From assembly GCF_947490415.1 (NCBI RefSeq), contig NZ_CANLGX010000005.1, positions 1-64,000 on the forward strand: DNA of 64,000 bases, read 5' to 3'. The translations under genes and the position numbers were made by a program. Positions 17,566-27,252 of the stretch are shown piece after piece. The notes beneath the pieces are model-generated. The model saw nothing but the letters and a program-made list of their open reading frames with translations. It did no database searches and had not been told where the DNA came from. Within the stretch, counting starts at the first letter, position 1. Each line of letters begins with the position of its first letter. The DNA comes from an uncultured Eudoraea sp. GTDB taxonomy: Bacteria; Bacteroidota; Bacteroidia; Flavobacteriales; Flavobacteriaceae.

Positions 17566-18308
17566 TCCTCTTCTTTTATTAGGTCGTTATAAGAAATCTC
17601 TTTCTCATCCAGTTCTTCATCAACTATTACTTTATTCTCTTCAATCTTTTCCGCTGTAGTTTCCTCTACCGCAGCTGGAGCTTCATCTCCACCGGTAAGC
17701 ATACCACCAAAACTTTGAAAACCTATCCCCATTAATCCTGTAATAATAAAGGTAATTCCAAGGCCTCTTAAAGGTGCCGGAACATTTGAGTATCTTATCT
17801 TTTCACGAATAGCCGCAATTGCCAAAATAGCCAAAAACCAACCTATTCCCGAACTAACCCCATAATTGAAAGCCAAACCTAAGGTCTCAATCTCTCTTGA
17901 TTGCATAAAAAGAGATCCCCCCAAAATAGCACAGTTAACTGCAATCAATGGCAAAAATATACCCAGGGAATTGTATAAGGCAGGCGAGAATTTTTCAACC
18001 ACAATTTCTACCAACTGTACCATAGTGGCTATGGTTGCAATAAAAAGAATGAATGACAAAAAACTTAAATTGTAATCAGCATATTCAGGGCCAAGCCATC
18101 CTAAGGCACCATCTCTTAAGAGGTATTGGTCTAATAACCAATTAAGGGGTACCGTTACTGCCAGTACAAAAATTACTGCAGCTCCCAATCCAACAGCAGT
18201 GGCTACTTTTTTGGACACAGCCAAATATGAACACATCCCTAAAAACACGGCGAAGACCATGTTGTCTATAAAGATGGATTTAAAAAATAATTCAATATGT
18301 TCTAACAT
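17562..18308 (-). CDS. nqrE: Na+-translocating NADH:quinone reductase subunit E
   Basis: This integral membrane subunit has six predicted transmembrane segments within the first ~205 residues, including the conserved CAILGGSLFMQ motif with the Cys used in the NqrD/E iron site. The protein is 248 residues, about 45 longer than the classical ~200. The extra C-terminal tail is highly acidic (Glu/Asp-rich). It is the fifth gene of nqrABCDEF and is coupled to nqrF. Confidence 0.97.
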   Translation of the reverse strand: MLEHIELFFKSIFIDNMVFAVFLGMCSYLAVSKKVATAVGLGAAVIFVLAVTVPLNWLLDQYLLRDGALGWLGPEYADYNLSFLSFILFIATIATMVQLVEIVVEKFSPALYNSLGIFLPLIAVNCAILGGSLFMQSREIETLGLAFNYGVSSGIGWFLAILAIAAIREKIRYSNVPAPLRGLGITFIITGLMGIGFQSFGGMLTGGDEAPAAVEETTAEKIEENKVIVDEELDEKEISYNDLIKEEE

Positions 18309-18329
18309 AATCTTCTCTTAAAAAGTAAA

Positions 18330-18977
18330 TTAGTTTTCCTCTATAAGTGCCCTATTCCTGGATCGTTGTACCCAGATAATTATTCCAACAACTATCAGCG
18401 CTGCCGGGGGAATAATCATAAATCCATTGTTCTCGTAGCCGGTGGCGTACAATCCTGTTTTAGATACCGGATCTCCAAAAACCTTAAATCCAAATAAAGT
18501 TCCTGATCCCAATAACTCTCTAAAAAAGCCTACAATTATCAGAATTATTCCATAACCTAAGGCATTTCCAATACCGTCTAAAAAAGCCTTCCAGGGTCCG
18601 TTGCCTAAGGCAAAGGCTTCAAACCTACCCATGATGATACAGTTTGTAATAATTAAACCGACAAAAACGGAAAGTGTCTTACTCAATTCATATGCAAAAG
18701 CCTTCAGAACCTGATCAACAATAATAACCAATGTGGCAACAACTATTAGCTGAACAATAATCCGGATTTTAGTAGGAATGATATTTCGCAATAGAGAAAT
18801 AACAACATTCCCAACTCCTAAAACAAAAAGAACAGAAATGGCCATAACTACAGAAGCCTGCAATTCTGCCGTAATAGCAAGGGCAGAACAAATACCAAGC
18901 ACCTGAATGGTAATTGGGTTGTTATCCGCAAGTGGATCTAAAATGAGGTTTGTATCCTTCTTTGAAAGTAGTGCCAT
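18330..18977 (-). CDS. nqrD: Na+-translocating NADH:quinone reductase subunit D
   Basis: The 215-residue membrane protein is homologous in fold to NqrE and has about six transmembrane helices. The conserved VGLIITNCIIMGRFEAFA motif contains the Cys that pairs with NqrE in metal binding. Length and position between nqrC and nqrE match the standard operon. Confidence 0.97.
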   Translation of the reverse strand: MALLSKKDTNLILDPLADNNPITIQVLGICSALAITAELQASVVMAISVLFVLGVGNVVISLLRNIIPTKIRIIVQLIVVATLVIIVDQVLKAFAYELSKTLSVFVGLIITNCIIMGRFEAFALGNGPWKAFLDGIGNALGYGIILIIVGFFRELLGSGTLFGFKVFGDPVSKTGLYATGYENNGFMIIPPAALIVVGIIIWVQRSRNRALIEEN

Positions 18978-18979
18978 TT

Positions 18980-19729
18980 TTATTTAACTCTAATAGTTTC
19001 TAAATAGTCCTTATATAAATTTACGCTTTCCCTAATCATGGCTGAAACACCGTTCCCTGTTATAGTTGCTCCTGCCAGGGCATCCACCTCATTGTCATCC
19101 TTTGTATTGTTTACCGGATCATTATTGCCTTTAGCCACAGCGATACCTTTAAACTGACCATTGTCTAATACTGACTCTCCGGTAAAATCGTCCATAAAAT
19201 AACGCTGTTTTATATTCGCCCCGAGTCCCGGTGTTTCTCCTTTATGATCAAAGTAAACCCCCTGGACCACCATATTTTCATTGAGCGCTATAAAGCCCCA
19301 AATAGCATCCCAAAGCCCTTTACCATACATGGGAATGATATAATATTTCTTTCCTTCTTTTTCACCTATAAAAAGCGGAAGCTCCGCAGATTCACCTTTC
19401 TTTATGGCCGCAATTTGTTTTTTAAGGTCAATAAGATACGCCTCATCATTCTTCGTTATTTGATCTCCACTTATTAAAAGTTGTTCTGTGATATACTTTG
19501 AAAACTCGGCTTCTACTTTATCCGTGGGTACGAAATTTACACTGCCCTCATCCTTATTTTCATTCACCCCCATGGCATAGAGAATATTCTGCTGCTTTTC
19601 GAATCTTTCATTCTCCTTAATTTTGCCACTTAGTGCCGAGGCAAGATATGCCAGGATTGATCCAACAACAATAACCATTATAGCAGCAAAGATTATGGTA
19701 TAACTATTATTTTCCTTATTAAATGCCAT
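18980..19729 (-). CDS. nqrC: Na+-translocating NADH:quinone reductase subunit C
   Basis: The 249-residue subunit has one N-terminal transmembrane helix and a periplasmic FMN domain. The flavinylation motif DALAGAT places covalent FMN on Thr222, to be attached by ApbE encoded downstream in the same cluster. The motif GETPGLGANI is typical of NqrC/RnfG. The gene is separated from nqrD by 2 nt. Confidence 0.97.
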   Translation of the reverse strand: MAFNKENNSYTIIFAAIMVIVVGSILAYLASALSGKIKENERFEKQQNILYAMGVNENKDEGSVNFVPTDKVEAEFSKYITEQLLISGDQITKNDEAYLIDLKKQIAAIKKGESAELPLFIGEKEGKKYYIIPMYGKGLWDAIWGFIALNENMVVQGVYFDHKGETPGLGANIKQRYFMDDFTGESVLDNGQFKGIAVAKGNNDPVNNTKDDNEVDALAGATITGNGVSAMIRESVNLYKDYLETIRVK

Positions 19730-19731
19730 AA

Positions 19732-21006
19732 TTATAATGTTTCAACCTTAAGTTCTTTTGCTTTTCCTTCTGTACTTTTCGGAAAAATAGTTGCTTGCTT
19801 CAAGCGCTTCATCCTTCGTCTGATATTACCCCTAACTACATAGTGATCAATAGTTGGCGCAAAAACATTCATTAAGAGAATTGCAAGGAATACGCCTTCA
19901 GGGTATGCCGGGTTAAATACGCGTATCATTACCGAGATAAATCCTATCAGGAAACCGTAAATCCATTTACCCCTATTGGTTTGGGATCCTGTTACCGGAT
20001 CTGTAGCCATATAAACTATACCAAATGCAAGGCCACCTACTATCAAGTGTTTCCAAAAATCAAAGCTCATCAATCCATAAAAAGTGCTTCCTTCACCAAT
20101 CCAACCTGCATCTACTACCCCATTAAAGATAAGTCCCATAACCAGAGCACCAGCAACTGCACTTACCATGATTCTCCAGCTGGCTATTTTACTGAAAACC
20201 AGAAAAAGACCACCAAGTAATATTAAAAAAGCAGAGGTCTCCCCTACTGAACCAGGAATAAAACCAAAAAACATATCAGATACTGAATAAGAAAAATCAC
20301 TGGTATTGTTCTGAGCCAGATATCCAAGGACAGTTTCACCTGAAATGGCATCCGCAGTACCCGCGCGTTCAACAGCACCGTGCACCCATACTTTATCTCC
20401 GCTCATCCAGGTGGGGTAAGCAAAAAACAAAAAAGCCCTTATTGTTAGAGCCGGATTCAGTATATTCATTCCTGTACCTCCAAAAACCTCTTTCCCTATA
20501 ATTACACCAAACACAACTGCAACGGCTAACATCCACAGGGGCGTATCAACAGGCACAATTAGTGGAACCAGCATACCTGTTACCAGATAACCTTCCTCTA
20601 CCTCATGACCTTTAATAACTGCAAAAATGAATTCAATTAGCAATCCTACACCATATGAGACAATAACAAGCGGCATAACCAATACAAATCCTAACCAGAA
20701 ATTATCCCAGGTAAGAAAATGATCCATAACCGCAAAATTATCCGGGAAACCATTAATCGCGGAATAATGTTGATATCCCGTATTAAAAAATGAAAATAAC
20801 AGCACAGGAATCAGCGCCATGATTACCGTATTCATCGTACGCTTTAAATCGTCAGCAGCTCTTATGTGAGAACCTGTATGTGTAGTTTCATCAGGAGAAA
20901 ACAAAAATGTATGAAAGGCATTAAAGGCCGGAGCCATCTTTTTACCCCTAAACCTGTGTTTTAAAATATGCAATCTTTTCTTAAAGGTCAATCGTTTATT
21001 GCTCAT
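19732..21006 (-). CDS. nqrB: Na+-translocating NADH:quinone reductase subunit B
   Basis: The 424-residue polytopic membrane subunit carries covalent FMN and riboflavin and forms part of the sodium path. The flavinylation site is expected at Thr225 in DAISGET; the usual form is S/T-G-A-T, so Ala is replaced by Glu here. The motifs GTGMNILNPALTIRAFLFFAYP and YMATDPVTGSQTNRG are family hallmarks. It is 2 nt from nqrA and nqrC. Confidence 0.97.
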   Translation of the reverse strand: MSNKRLTFKKRLHILKHRFRGKKMAPAFNAFHTFLFSPDETTHTGSHIRAADDLKRTMNTVIMALIPVLLFSFFNTGYQHYSAINGFPDNFAVMDHFLTWDNFWLGFVLVMPLVIVSYGVGLLIEFIFAVIKGHEVEEGYLVTGMLVPLIVPVDTPLWMLAVAVVFGVIIGKEVFGGTGMNILNPALTIRAFLFFAYPTWMSGDKVWVHGAVERAGTADAISGETVLGYLAQNNTSDFSYSVSDMFFGFIPGSVGETSAFLILLGGLFLVFSKIASWRIMVSAVAGALVMGLIFNGVVDAGWIGEGSTFYGLMSFDFWKHLIVGGLAFGIVYMATDPVTGSQTNRGKWIYGFLIGFISVMIRVFNPAYPEGVFLAILLMNVFAPTIDHYVVRGNIRRRMKRLKQATIFPKSTEGKAKELKVETL

Positions 21007-21008
21007 TT

Positions 21009-22358
21009 TTATCCTATTTCTTTTTGTAATAAATCCAATCCTTCACGAATTATCTGTTGATGTGGTTGTTTCGAAATACAAATAAATTCAGTCAATGAAA
21101 AATCTTCAGGAATAACCTCATACAAACCAAGTTGTTCCATTTCATCCAAATCTTTAACCATACATGCCTTTAATAGCTGAAGTGGATATATGTCTAACGG
21201 AAATACTTCCTCATACATGCCCGTGACTACAAATGCCCTGTGTTCTCCATTTGTATTTGTATCAAGATCATATTTTTTGTTGGGTTGTAACCATGAAAAT
21301 GTTAACGCTCTTGTAGCAGATATTTTATCAAATACCGGTTTGTTCCATCCAAAAAATTCGTAATCATCCCCCTCAGGAATTACACTTACCGTATTGTTAT
21401 AAAAACCAAGATATCCATCCGGGCTCGTTTTTTTCCCGGTGAGAACATCGCCATTAATCACGCGAAATTTTTCATCTTTCACGCCACTGGCATATAAAAA
21501 TGTTGCTATCTCTGCTCCGATTTTTGTCGTAAAATATTTAGGAGATTTTACCGCTGAACCGGCAAGAGCAACAGTGCGCTGGGCATTAAATCTACCCGTT
21601 AAAAGTAACTCGCCAATTATAACAAGATCTTGAGGTGTAATGGTCCAGACTACTTCACCTTTATTAATAGGATCTAATTTATTTATTTGGGTGCCCACCA
21701 ATCCGGCTGGATGTGGTCCAGACACTTTATGTAATTCTATATGATCTAGTTTAGCAAACGGAGAATTGGATCCTTTCCCAACGGAAACATGAACCTTTCC
21801 CGGGGTAAGTTTTGACAAAGCAGTTAAAGCAGCCTGTAATTCTTCTTCTTTTCCTTTTAGGGTATAATCCACGTCTGCCGCCAAAGGGGCGGTAACATAG
21901 GCCGATATGAAAATTGCCTTGGGAGTAGCTGCCGGATCTGCAATATGATCATAAGGACGTTGCCTGATAAATGGCCAGCACCCGGATTTAAGAAGTAGAG
22001 ACTTGATTTCTTCCGAATCAGCCTCTGGACTCATTTTGGGATGTTCCAGATAGTCCTGGGTCTTATCGGCAAGAATTTTTATGGTCAGAATTTTTCTGCG
22101 CGCACCTCTGGTTATATCGATTAATTCTCCACTTACTGGAGAAGCGAAAAGCATGTCCTGGTTATCTTTGCTATAAAATAATGGCTCACCTGCCTTTACC
22201 TCTGCCCCTTGTTTCACTAACATTTTGGGCATTATTCCATGAAAATCTAGGAGATTGATGGCGTAAACATTACTTAAAACTGCTTTAGATGTATTTTGTT
22301 CGGCAGCACCGACAAGATTTATGTTCAAGCCTTTCTTGATCCTAATGTCTTTAGACAT
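21009..22358 (-). CDS. nqrA: Na+-translocating NADH:quinone reductase subunit A
   Basis: The 449-residue peripheral cytoplasmic subunit of the sodium-pumping NADH dehydrogenase contributes to quinone interaction. The N-terminal IRIKKGLNINLVGAAEQ and the motif SGPHPAGLVGTQINKLDP are typical. It is the first gene of nqrABCDEF. An exact -7 box lies 34 nt upstream on the same strand. Confidence 0.97.
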   Translation of the reverse strand: MSKDIRIKKGLNINLVGAAEQNTSKAVLSNVYAINLLDFHGIMPKMLVKQGAEVKAGEPLFYSKDNQDMLFASPVSGELIDITRGARRKILTIKILADKTQDYLEHPKMSPEADSEEIKSLLLKSGCWPFIRQRPYDHIADPAATPKAIFISAYVTAPLAADVDYTLKGKEEELQAALTALSKLTPGKVHVSVGKGSNSPFAKLDHIELHKVSGPHPAGLVGTQINKLDPINKGEVVWTITPQDLVIIGELLLTGRFNAQRTVALAGSAVKSPKYFTTKIGAEIATFLYASGVKDEKFRVINGDVLTGKKTSPDGYLGFYNNTVSVIPEGDDYEFFGWNKPVFDKISATRALTFSWLQPNKKYDLDTNTNGEHRAFVVTGMYEEVFPLDIYPLQLLKACMVKDLDEMEQLGLYEVIPEDFSLTEFICISKQPHQQIIREGLDLLQKEIG

Positions 22359-22392
22359 AAATTGTAAACATTTAGTTTATCAAAATTTCGAC

Positions 22393-22400
22393 CAAAAATA
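22393..22400 (-). promoter_or_regulatory. -7 promoter box of the nqr operon
   Basis: On the minus strand this reads TATTTTTG, an exact TAnnTTTG match, giving a ~30-nt leader before nqrA. It is divergent from the box at 22435 for the Plug gene. Confidence 0.5.
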
Positions 22401-22434
22401 GTACTTATGACACTGTTTTCATAATTATTAACTA

Positions 22435-22442
22435 TAATTTTG
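22435..22442 (+). promoter_or_regulatory. -7 promoter box of the T9SS Plug gene
   Basis: TAATTTTG matches TAnnTTTG. The expected transcript start near 22447 leaves almost no leader for an ATG at 22457 and supports the downstream ATG at 22511. Confidence 0.45.
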
Positions 22443-22510
22443 GGCATTATACCGATATGACTTTTTTGGGTATGCATTTTGTTTACCTTTATCTCAAAAA
22501 CAGGCTAAAA

Positions 22511-23755
22511 ATGCGTTTATTTCTTAAACAGTTATTCTTCTTTTTCCTTACAACCCAGTTATTTTCGCAGACTCAGGAAGAGGTGCACCCGCCTGAAAAT
22601 ATAAAGACTATTATTTTTAAGGGACCAACTGATGATCAGTTCCCCGTTATTAAATTAGGAGATCCAATTTATCTCGAGTTTGATGATCTGACCGCAAGTG
22701 AACAAGACTATTATTATAAAATTGTTTATTGTAATTATGATTGGACGCCATCTGAACTACTAAAGTCTCAATACCTTAGAGGCACAGACAACCAAAGGAT
22801 TATTAATTACAGCAACAGTTTCAATACTCTCGAGGCCTATTCCAATTATCGTTTGACCATTCCCAATAAAGTCGTGAGTTTAAAAGTCAGCGGTAATTAT
22901 GTACTCGAAATTTATAATTCCAGTTACGAACTTCAATTTTCAAGACGATTCGTGGTTTACGCGGATTTGGCCAAAGTTGCAGCCACGACCAGGAATTCAA
23001 GAAATTTTGATTTTCTAAATCAAAAGCAATCTGTACAATTTACTATTACCCCATTCAATCTTCAACTTGTCAATCCCGTAAAAGAAGTGAAAATTGTTAT
23101 ACTTCAAAATTATCAATGGTCTAACGCAATTACAGATGTACCCCCTCAATTTACACTGGGCAATGCGCTGGCTTATAAATATGATACTGAAACCAGTTTT
23201 TTTGGAGGGAATGAATTCCTCAATTTTGATACCAGTGATTTACGTGCTCCTACCTCTGCTATTTCCCGTATTGAATACAAAGAACTTTACCATCATTACC
23301 TTTTTACAGACGACTATAGATATGACAAGGCATACACCTATTATCCTGATATTAATGGCGATTTTGTAATTCGCACCTTACAAGGCGATGATCCATCCAG
23401 AGAATCAGAATACACAATGATTCATTTTAGCCTTCCATATACTATGGATATTGGATTAAATGAGGTTTATGTCTATGGTAAATTCAACAACTATGCCCTT
23501 GAGGAAGAGAACAAAATGACTTACAATTCCGAAACTGGAAATATGGAAGCAATAATAAAAATTAAACAGGGGTTTTACAACTATAAATATGTCCTTAAAA
23601 GTGAGGATGGCACGATAGACCTCAACAAAATTTGTGGTAATTTTAATTTTACGGAAAACAATTATTTAATACTTGTTTATTACAGAAATTTCGGCGATTT
23701 ATATGACAGCATAATTGGAATAGGCTCAACAAACTCTGAAAACATTACCAATTAG
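22511..23755 (+). CDS. Type IX secretion system Plug protein (DUF5103)
   Basis: I chose ATG 22511 (414 aa) because it begins a clear signal peptide (MRLFLKQLFFFFLTTQLFSQ) and the promoter box fits it; the frame also has an ATG 54 nt earlier. The sequence fits the DUF5103 family, now named T9SS plug protein: FKGPTDDQFPVIKLGDPIYLEFDDL near the N-terminus, then YYKIVYCNYDW, and a C-terminal YVYGKFNNYALEEENKM domain. In Flavobacterium johnsoniae the Plug closes the SprA translocon on the periplasmic side. It supports an active T9SS, as do PorT at 35748 and the CHU_C proteins. Confidence 0.88.
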   Translation: MRLFLKQLFFFFLTTQLFSQTQEEVHPPENIKTIIFKGPTDDQFPVIKLGDPIYLEFDDLTASEQDYYYKIVYCNYDWTPSELLKSQYLRGTDNQRIINYSNSFNTLEAYSNYRLTIPNKVVSLKVSGNYVLEIYNSSYELQFSRRFVVYADLAKVAATTRNSRNFDFLNQKQSVQFTITPFNLQLVNPVKEVKIVILQNYQWSNAITDVPPQFTLGNALAYKYDTETSFFGGNEFLNFDTSDLRAPTSAISRIEYKELYHHYLFTDDYRYDKAYTYYPDINGDFVIRTLQGDDPSRESEYTMIHFSLPYTMDIGLNEVYVYGKFNNYALEEENKMTYNSETGNMEAIIKIKQGFYNYKYVLKSEDGTIDLNKICGNFNFTENNYLILVYYRNFGDLYDSIIGIGSTNSENITN

Positions 23756-24044
23756 TCACTTTTTATTAATCCTGGCAAACATGAGGTTGATAAGCTTAAA
23801 CAATTATTGAAAACGAATAACTCGTAAAACTTAAAATTGTCTTTTGTAAAGGTAAAAAATGTACTTACAATTTAATTTATGGATCCTGCTTATATAGTGA
23901 GAAATTTTTTTGTAAAATGTTGTTTTTTAATTATTTAGTTAGGTGCTTTATTAAAATTTCCTAATATAAAAACCGAGTAATTACAATAATTTTCATAACA
24001 TTGGGTTTAAATCTATACACTTATAATTCTGAAGTTAGGGATAA

Positions 24045-24650
24045 ATGGTTCTTCGTAACAAAAATTCATATCCAAAAATATGTTTTAAGATCATTGAGCA
24101 GTTAAAAGAAAAGCTTCCCAATTATCTTTCTTACCATTCTATGGATCATATTATAGATGTTGCCAACGTCTGTAATGACTATATTGAATATTACGATATT
24201 CCGGAAGAAATGGCTAAACTTCTGCGGATTGCCGCTATCTGCCATGATTATGGTTATATAGAATCTTCAATAGATCATGAAGAACGGAGCATTGTTGCCA
24301 TAAAACCATTTTTAAGCCCTATTCTTAACAGCAAAGAGGTGGAAATTGTAAATGGAATGATAAGGGCTACAAAGGTACCTCAAGAACCAAAGACTTTCTA
24401 TGAAGAAATTTTGGCGGATGCCGATTTAGACTATTTAGGAAGAAAAGACTATGATGAAATTAGCACTAAACTATTCAACGAATATTTGCATTTCGACATC
24501 GTTTCTAATAAAATTGAGTGGTTAGACCTACAAATTTGGTTTTTGGAAAACCATAAATTTCATACCGATTTTGCTAAGAAGAATCGTCAGAAATTAAAAT
24601 TTGAAAACATAAAGGAACTCAAATCTCTTAGATTAGCAGCCAATCTTTAA
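24045..24650 (+). CDS. HD-domain phosphohydrolase-like protein
   Basis: The 201-residue soluble protein has HD-superfamily metal motifs: YHSMDHIIDVANVC, AAICHDYGYIES (the HD pair), IDHEERS and a later LADADLDYLGR. These suit a nucleotide or signalling-nucleotide phosphohydrolase. The closest specific function is unclear. It is a single gene flanked by gene-free AT-rich stretches of ~290 and ~490 bp, so it probably has its own promoter. Confidence 0.85.
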   Translation: MVLRNKNSYPKICFKIIEQLKEKLPNYLSYHSMDHIIDVANVCNDYIEYYDIPEEMAKLLRIAAICHDYGYIESSIDHEERSIVAIKPFLSPILNSKEVEIVNGMIRATKVPQEPKTFYEEILADADLDYLGRKDYDEISTKLFNEYLHFDIVSNKIEWLDLQIWFLENHKFHTDFAKKNRQKLKFENIKELKSLRLAANL

Positions 24651-25142
24651 TGATATTTTATATGAACACCTGTAATTATCATCGCAAACTTTACGACGAA
24701 GCTTAAATTAAAGTTGGAGTCCGTTATCTTCTTTAAATTCTATTTTATCATTTTTAATATGATCTTCCATCATGTTTGAATTATAATTTAGATCGTTATT
24801 AATCAGTAAAACCCATCAATTACCTATATTTCAGGGTATATAAGGAAGAAATTCATCAGAAAAAAATATACATACACCGATAATCTAATCTTAAGTTTTC
24901 ATAATCAGTTCCTATTATCTATCTTGGGCACCTAAGTTTACTTAGAACTATATTTTTTATTTTAGGAGGGTTGATGGAAATTTGGTTTTTCTTCCTACTT
25001 GAAAAATGATTTTAAGAAAGTTTTTACGTTAAGCTTATATTTAAAACTATTGTTAAATAAAGCTGGCCTAATGCGATTTTTTTTATTTTAGCAGATATAA
25101 CGGATATGCTACTCATGTTGAGAAATACCGTTATTTTTTAGC
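24651..25142 (+). other. Gene-free AT-rich stretch
   Basis: No convincing gene is present. On the minus strand a 34-codon open segment (about 24814 down to 24708) reads like a protein C-terminus (MMEDHIKNDKIEFKEDNG) but has no start context and is closed upstream by a stop; it may be a gene remnant or chance. The last 60 nt presumably hold the apaG promoter, but no exact TAnnTTTG box is seen. Confidence 0.4.
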
Positions 25143-25538
25143 ATGAAAAAGATGATTACTCAAGTAACCAAAGGCATAAAAATTTCAGTAAATACTAGTT
25201 TTGAAGGCACGTTCTTTAAAAACTATAAAATGCATTTTGCTTTTGGTTATACAATTAGTATAGAAAATCAAAGTAAGGATTCTGTTCAATTAACTTCCAG
25301 ACACTGGCAAATATATGATGCTTTAAATGACTTTGAAGTTTTAGACGGTGAAGGAGTTATTGGAAAAAAACCGGTTATTAAACCGGGAGAATCTCACACT
25401 TACAGCTCCGGATGCCTTCTTGCTTCTCCTATTGGAGCAATGAAAGGCCATTATAATATGGTAAATTTCACCACTAATGAAAAGTTCAGAGTTTACATTC
25501 CTTCTTTTAAATTCAGTGCACCCTTCGCTCTGAATTAA
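25143..25538 (+). CDS. apaG: ApaG-domain protein
   Basis: The 131-residue protein matches the single-domain ApaG family (DUF525): TKGIKISVNTSFEG, FAFGYTISIENQS, VQLTSRHWQIYDA, VIGKKPVIKPGE and SSGCLLASPIGAMKGHY. The fold is fibronectin III-like. The family has been linked to Co2+/Mg2+ efflux in enterobacteria, but its biochemical role is uncertain. An ATG at 25152 is an alternative start. It is next to pruA on the same strand. Confidence 0.92.
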   Translation: MKKMITQVTKGIKISVNTSFEGTFFKNYKMHFAFGYTISIENQSKDSVQLTSRHWQIYDALNDFEVLDGEGVIGKKPVIKPGESHTYSSGCLLASPIGAMKGHYNMVNFTTNEKFRVYIPSFKFSAPFALN

Positions 25539-25585
25539 TGATTCCTTTTACCTTCTTTAAATTTTATAAACGTTTGGGGTTTTAG

Positions 25586-25593
25586 TACCTTTG
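25586..25593 (+). promoter_or_regulatory. -7 promoter box upstream of pruA
   Basis: TACCTTTG is an exact TAnnTTTG match 30 nt before the pruA ATG. A TTTG at 25573-25576 is too close to serve as a standard -33 box. Confidence 0.45.
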
Positions 25594-25623
25594 ACATGAA
25601 ATTTTAACTAACAAAAAGTGATT

Positions 25624-27252
25624 ATGGGTAAAGGTTTTTTTGAAGTCCCGCTGGCTATTAATGAACCAATAAAAAGTTATGCTCCGGGCACTCCGGAAAG
25701 AGACGAGGTTTTAAAGCAATATAAAGAATATTTCAATGGAAGTATTGAAGTTCCTTTATATATTGGAAGTGATGAAATAACAACATCGAATACGCGAACA
25801 ATGTCACCTCCGCATGATCATAAACACATTTTGGGCAAGTATCATCTTGCCGAAAAAAGTCATGTTAGTTTGGCAATTGATAATGCCCTCAAATCCAGAG
25901 TCGCATGGGCCTCTTTACCTTGGGAACAAAGAGCCAGTATCTTCTTAAAAGCTGCAGATCTTATTGCCGGGCCTTACAGGGCTAAAATTAATGCAGCTAC
26001 CATGTTGGCACAGTCAAAAACAATTCATCAGGCGGAAATTGATGCCGCGTGTGAATTTATCGACTTCCTCCGGTTTAATGTATCCTATATGGCTCAGATA
26101 TATGCAGAACAACCTGAATCATCTGAAGGGATCTGGAATAGGGTGGAATACAGACCTCTGGAGGGGTTTGTTTATGCAATTACTCCTTTTAACTTTACGG
26201 CAATAGCGGGTAATCTTCCGGCAAGTGCGGCTATGATGGGTAATGTAGTAGTATGGAAACCCAGTGACAGCCAAATTTTTTCGGCCAAAGTTATTGTGGA
26301 CATTTTTAAGGAAGCTGGACTGCCAGATGGTGTAATCAATGTGGTTTACGGTGATCCGGTAATGATTACAGACACCATTTTAGCCAGTGCCGACTTTTCG
26401 GGAATTCATTTTACAGGAAGCACCCATGTTTTTAAATCCTTATGGAAACAGATAGGGAATAACATAGACCGCTATAAAACCTATCCAAGAATTGTTGGTG
26501 AAACCGGCGGTAAGGATTTTATAATTGCACACCCAACAGCAAAACCTCAACAGGTAGCTACTGCAATTACACGCGGTGCCTTTGAATTCCAGGGCCAGAA
26601 GTGCAGTGCTGCTTCACGTGTATATTTGCCAAAGTCTACTTCGGTGGAAATTTTGGAATTGGTAAAGCAGGATGTCGAATCATTCAATCCTCCCGGATCT
26701 CCTGAAAATATGAGTAACTATATTACTGCTGTAATACATGAAGGATCATTTGACAAATTAGCTTCCTATATCGATCAGGCTAAAAAAGATAAGACTGCTA
26801 GTATTTTTGCTGGAGGCAATTATGATAAGTCCAAGGGTTATTTTATAGAACCTACAGTAATACTAACCACAGATCCTCATTATTCAACTATGGAAACCGA
26901 ATTATTTGGACCTGTAGTTACAATTTACGTCTATGAGGATAAAGATTGGTCCAAAACTCTAAAATTGGTTGATACTACCTCTGAATATGCTCTTACAGGG
27001 GCTGTTTTGGCAAAAGATAGATATGCAATAGATGAAGCCACGAAAGCACTCCAAAACTGTGCTGGTAATTTCTATATAAATGACAAACCAACAGGAGCTG
27101 TTGTGGGGCAGCAACCCTTTGGTGGTGCCAGGGCTTCAGGGACAAATGACAAAGCAGGTTCTGCTCAAAATTTGCTTCGATGGGTTTCACCGAGGTTGAT
27201 TAAAGAAACTTTTGTGACTCCTGAAGATTATCGCTATCCGTTTTTGGGTTAA
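25624..27252 (+). CDS. pruA: L-glutamate gamma-semialdehyde (1-pyrroline-5-carboxylate) dehydrogenase
   Basis: PruA oxidises glutamate semialdehyde/P5C to glutamate with NAD+, the second step of proline (and arginine-derived) catabolism. I start at ATG 25624 (542 aa) rather than the GTG 6 nt earlier. Aldehyde dehydrogenase motifs are present: ITPFNFTAIAGNLP, catalytic Glu in VGETGGKDF and catalytic Cys in FQGQKCSAASRVY. It has the length of the stand-alone eukaryotic/Bacteroidetes-type enzyme, without a fused proline dehydrogenase. Arginine released from cyanophycin could feed this pathway, which is inference. Confidence 0.96.
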   Translation: MGKGFFEVPLAINEPIKSYAPGTPERDEVLKQYKEYFNGSIEVPLYIGSDEITTSNTRTMSPPHDHKHILGKYHLAEKSHVSLAIDNALKSRVAWASLPWEQRASIFLKAADLIAGPYRAKINAATMLAQSKTIHQAEIDAACEFIDFLRFNVSYMAQIYAEQPESSEGIWNRVEYRPLEGFVYAITPFNFTAIAGNLPASAAMMGNVVVWKPSDSQIFSAKVIVDIFKEAGLPDGVINVVYGDPVMITDTILASADFSGIHFTGSTHVFKSLWKQIGNNIDRYKTYPRIVGETGGKDFIIAHPTAKPQQVATAITRGAFEFQGQKCSAASRVYLPKSTSVEILELVKQDVESFNPPGSPENMSNYITAVIHEGSFDKLASYIDQAKKDKTASIFAGGNYDKSKGYFIEPTVILTTDPHYSTMETELFGPVVTIYVYEDKDWSKTLKLVDTTSEYALTGAVLAKDRYAIDEATKALQNCAGNFYINDKPTGAVVGQQPFGGARASGTNDKAGSAQNLLRWVSPRLIKETFVTPEDYRYPFLG

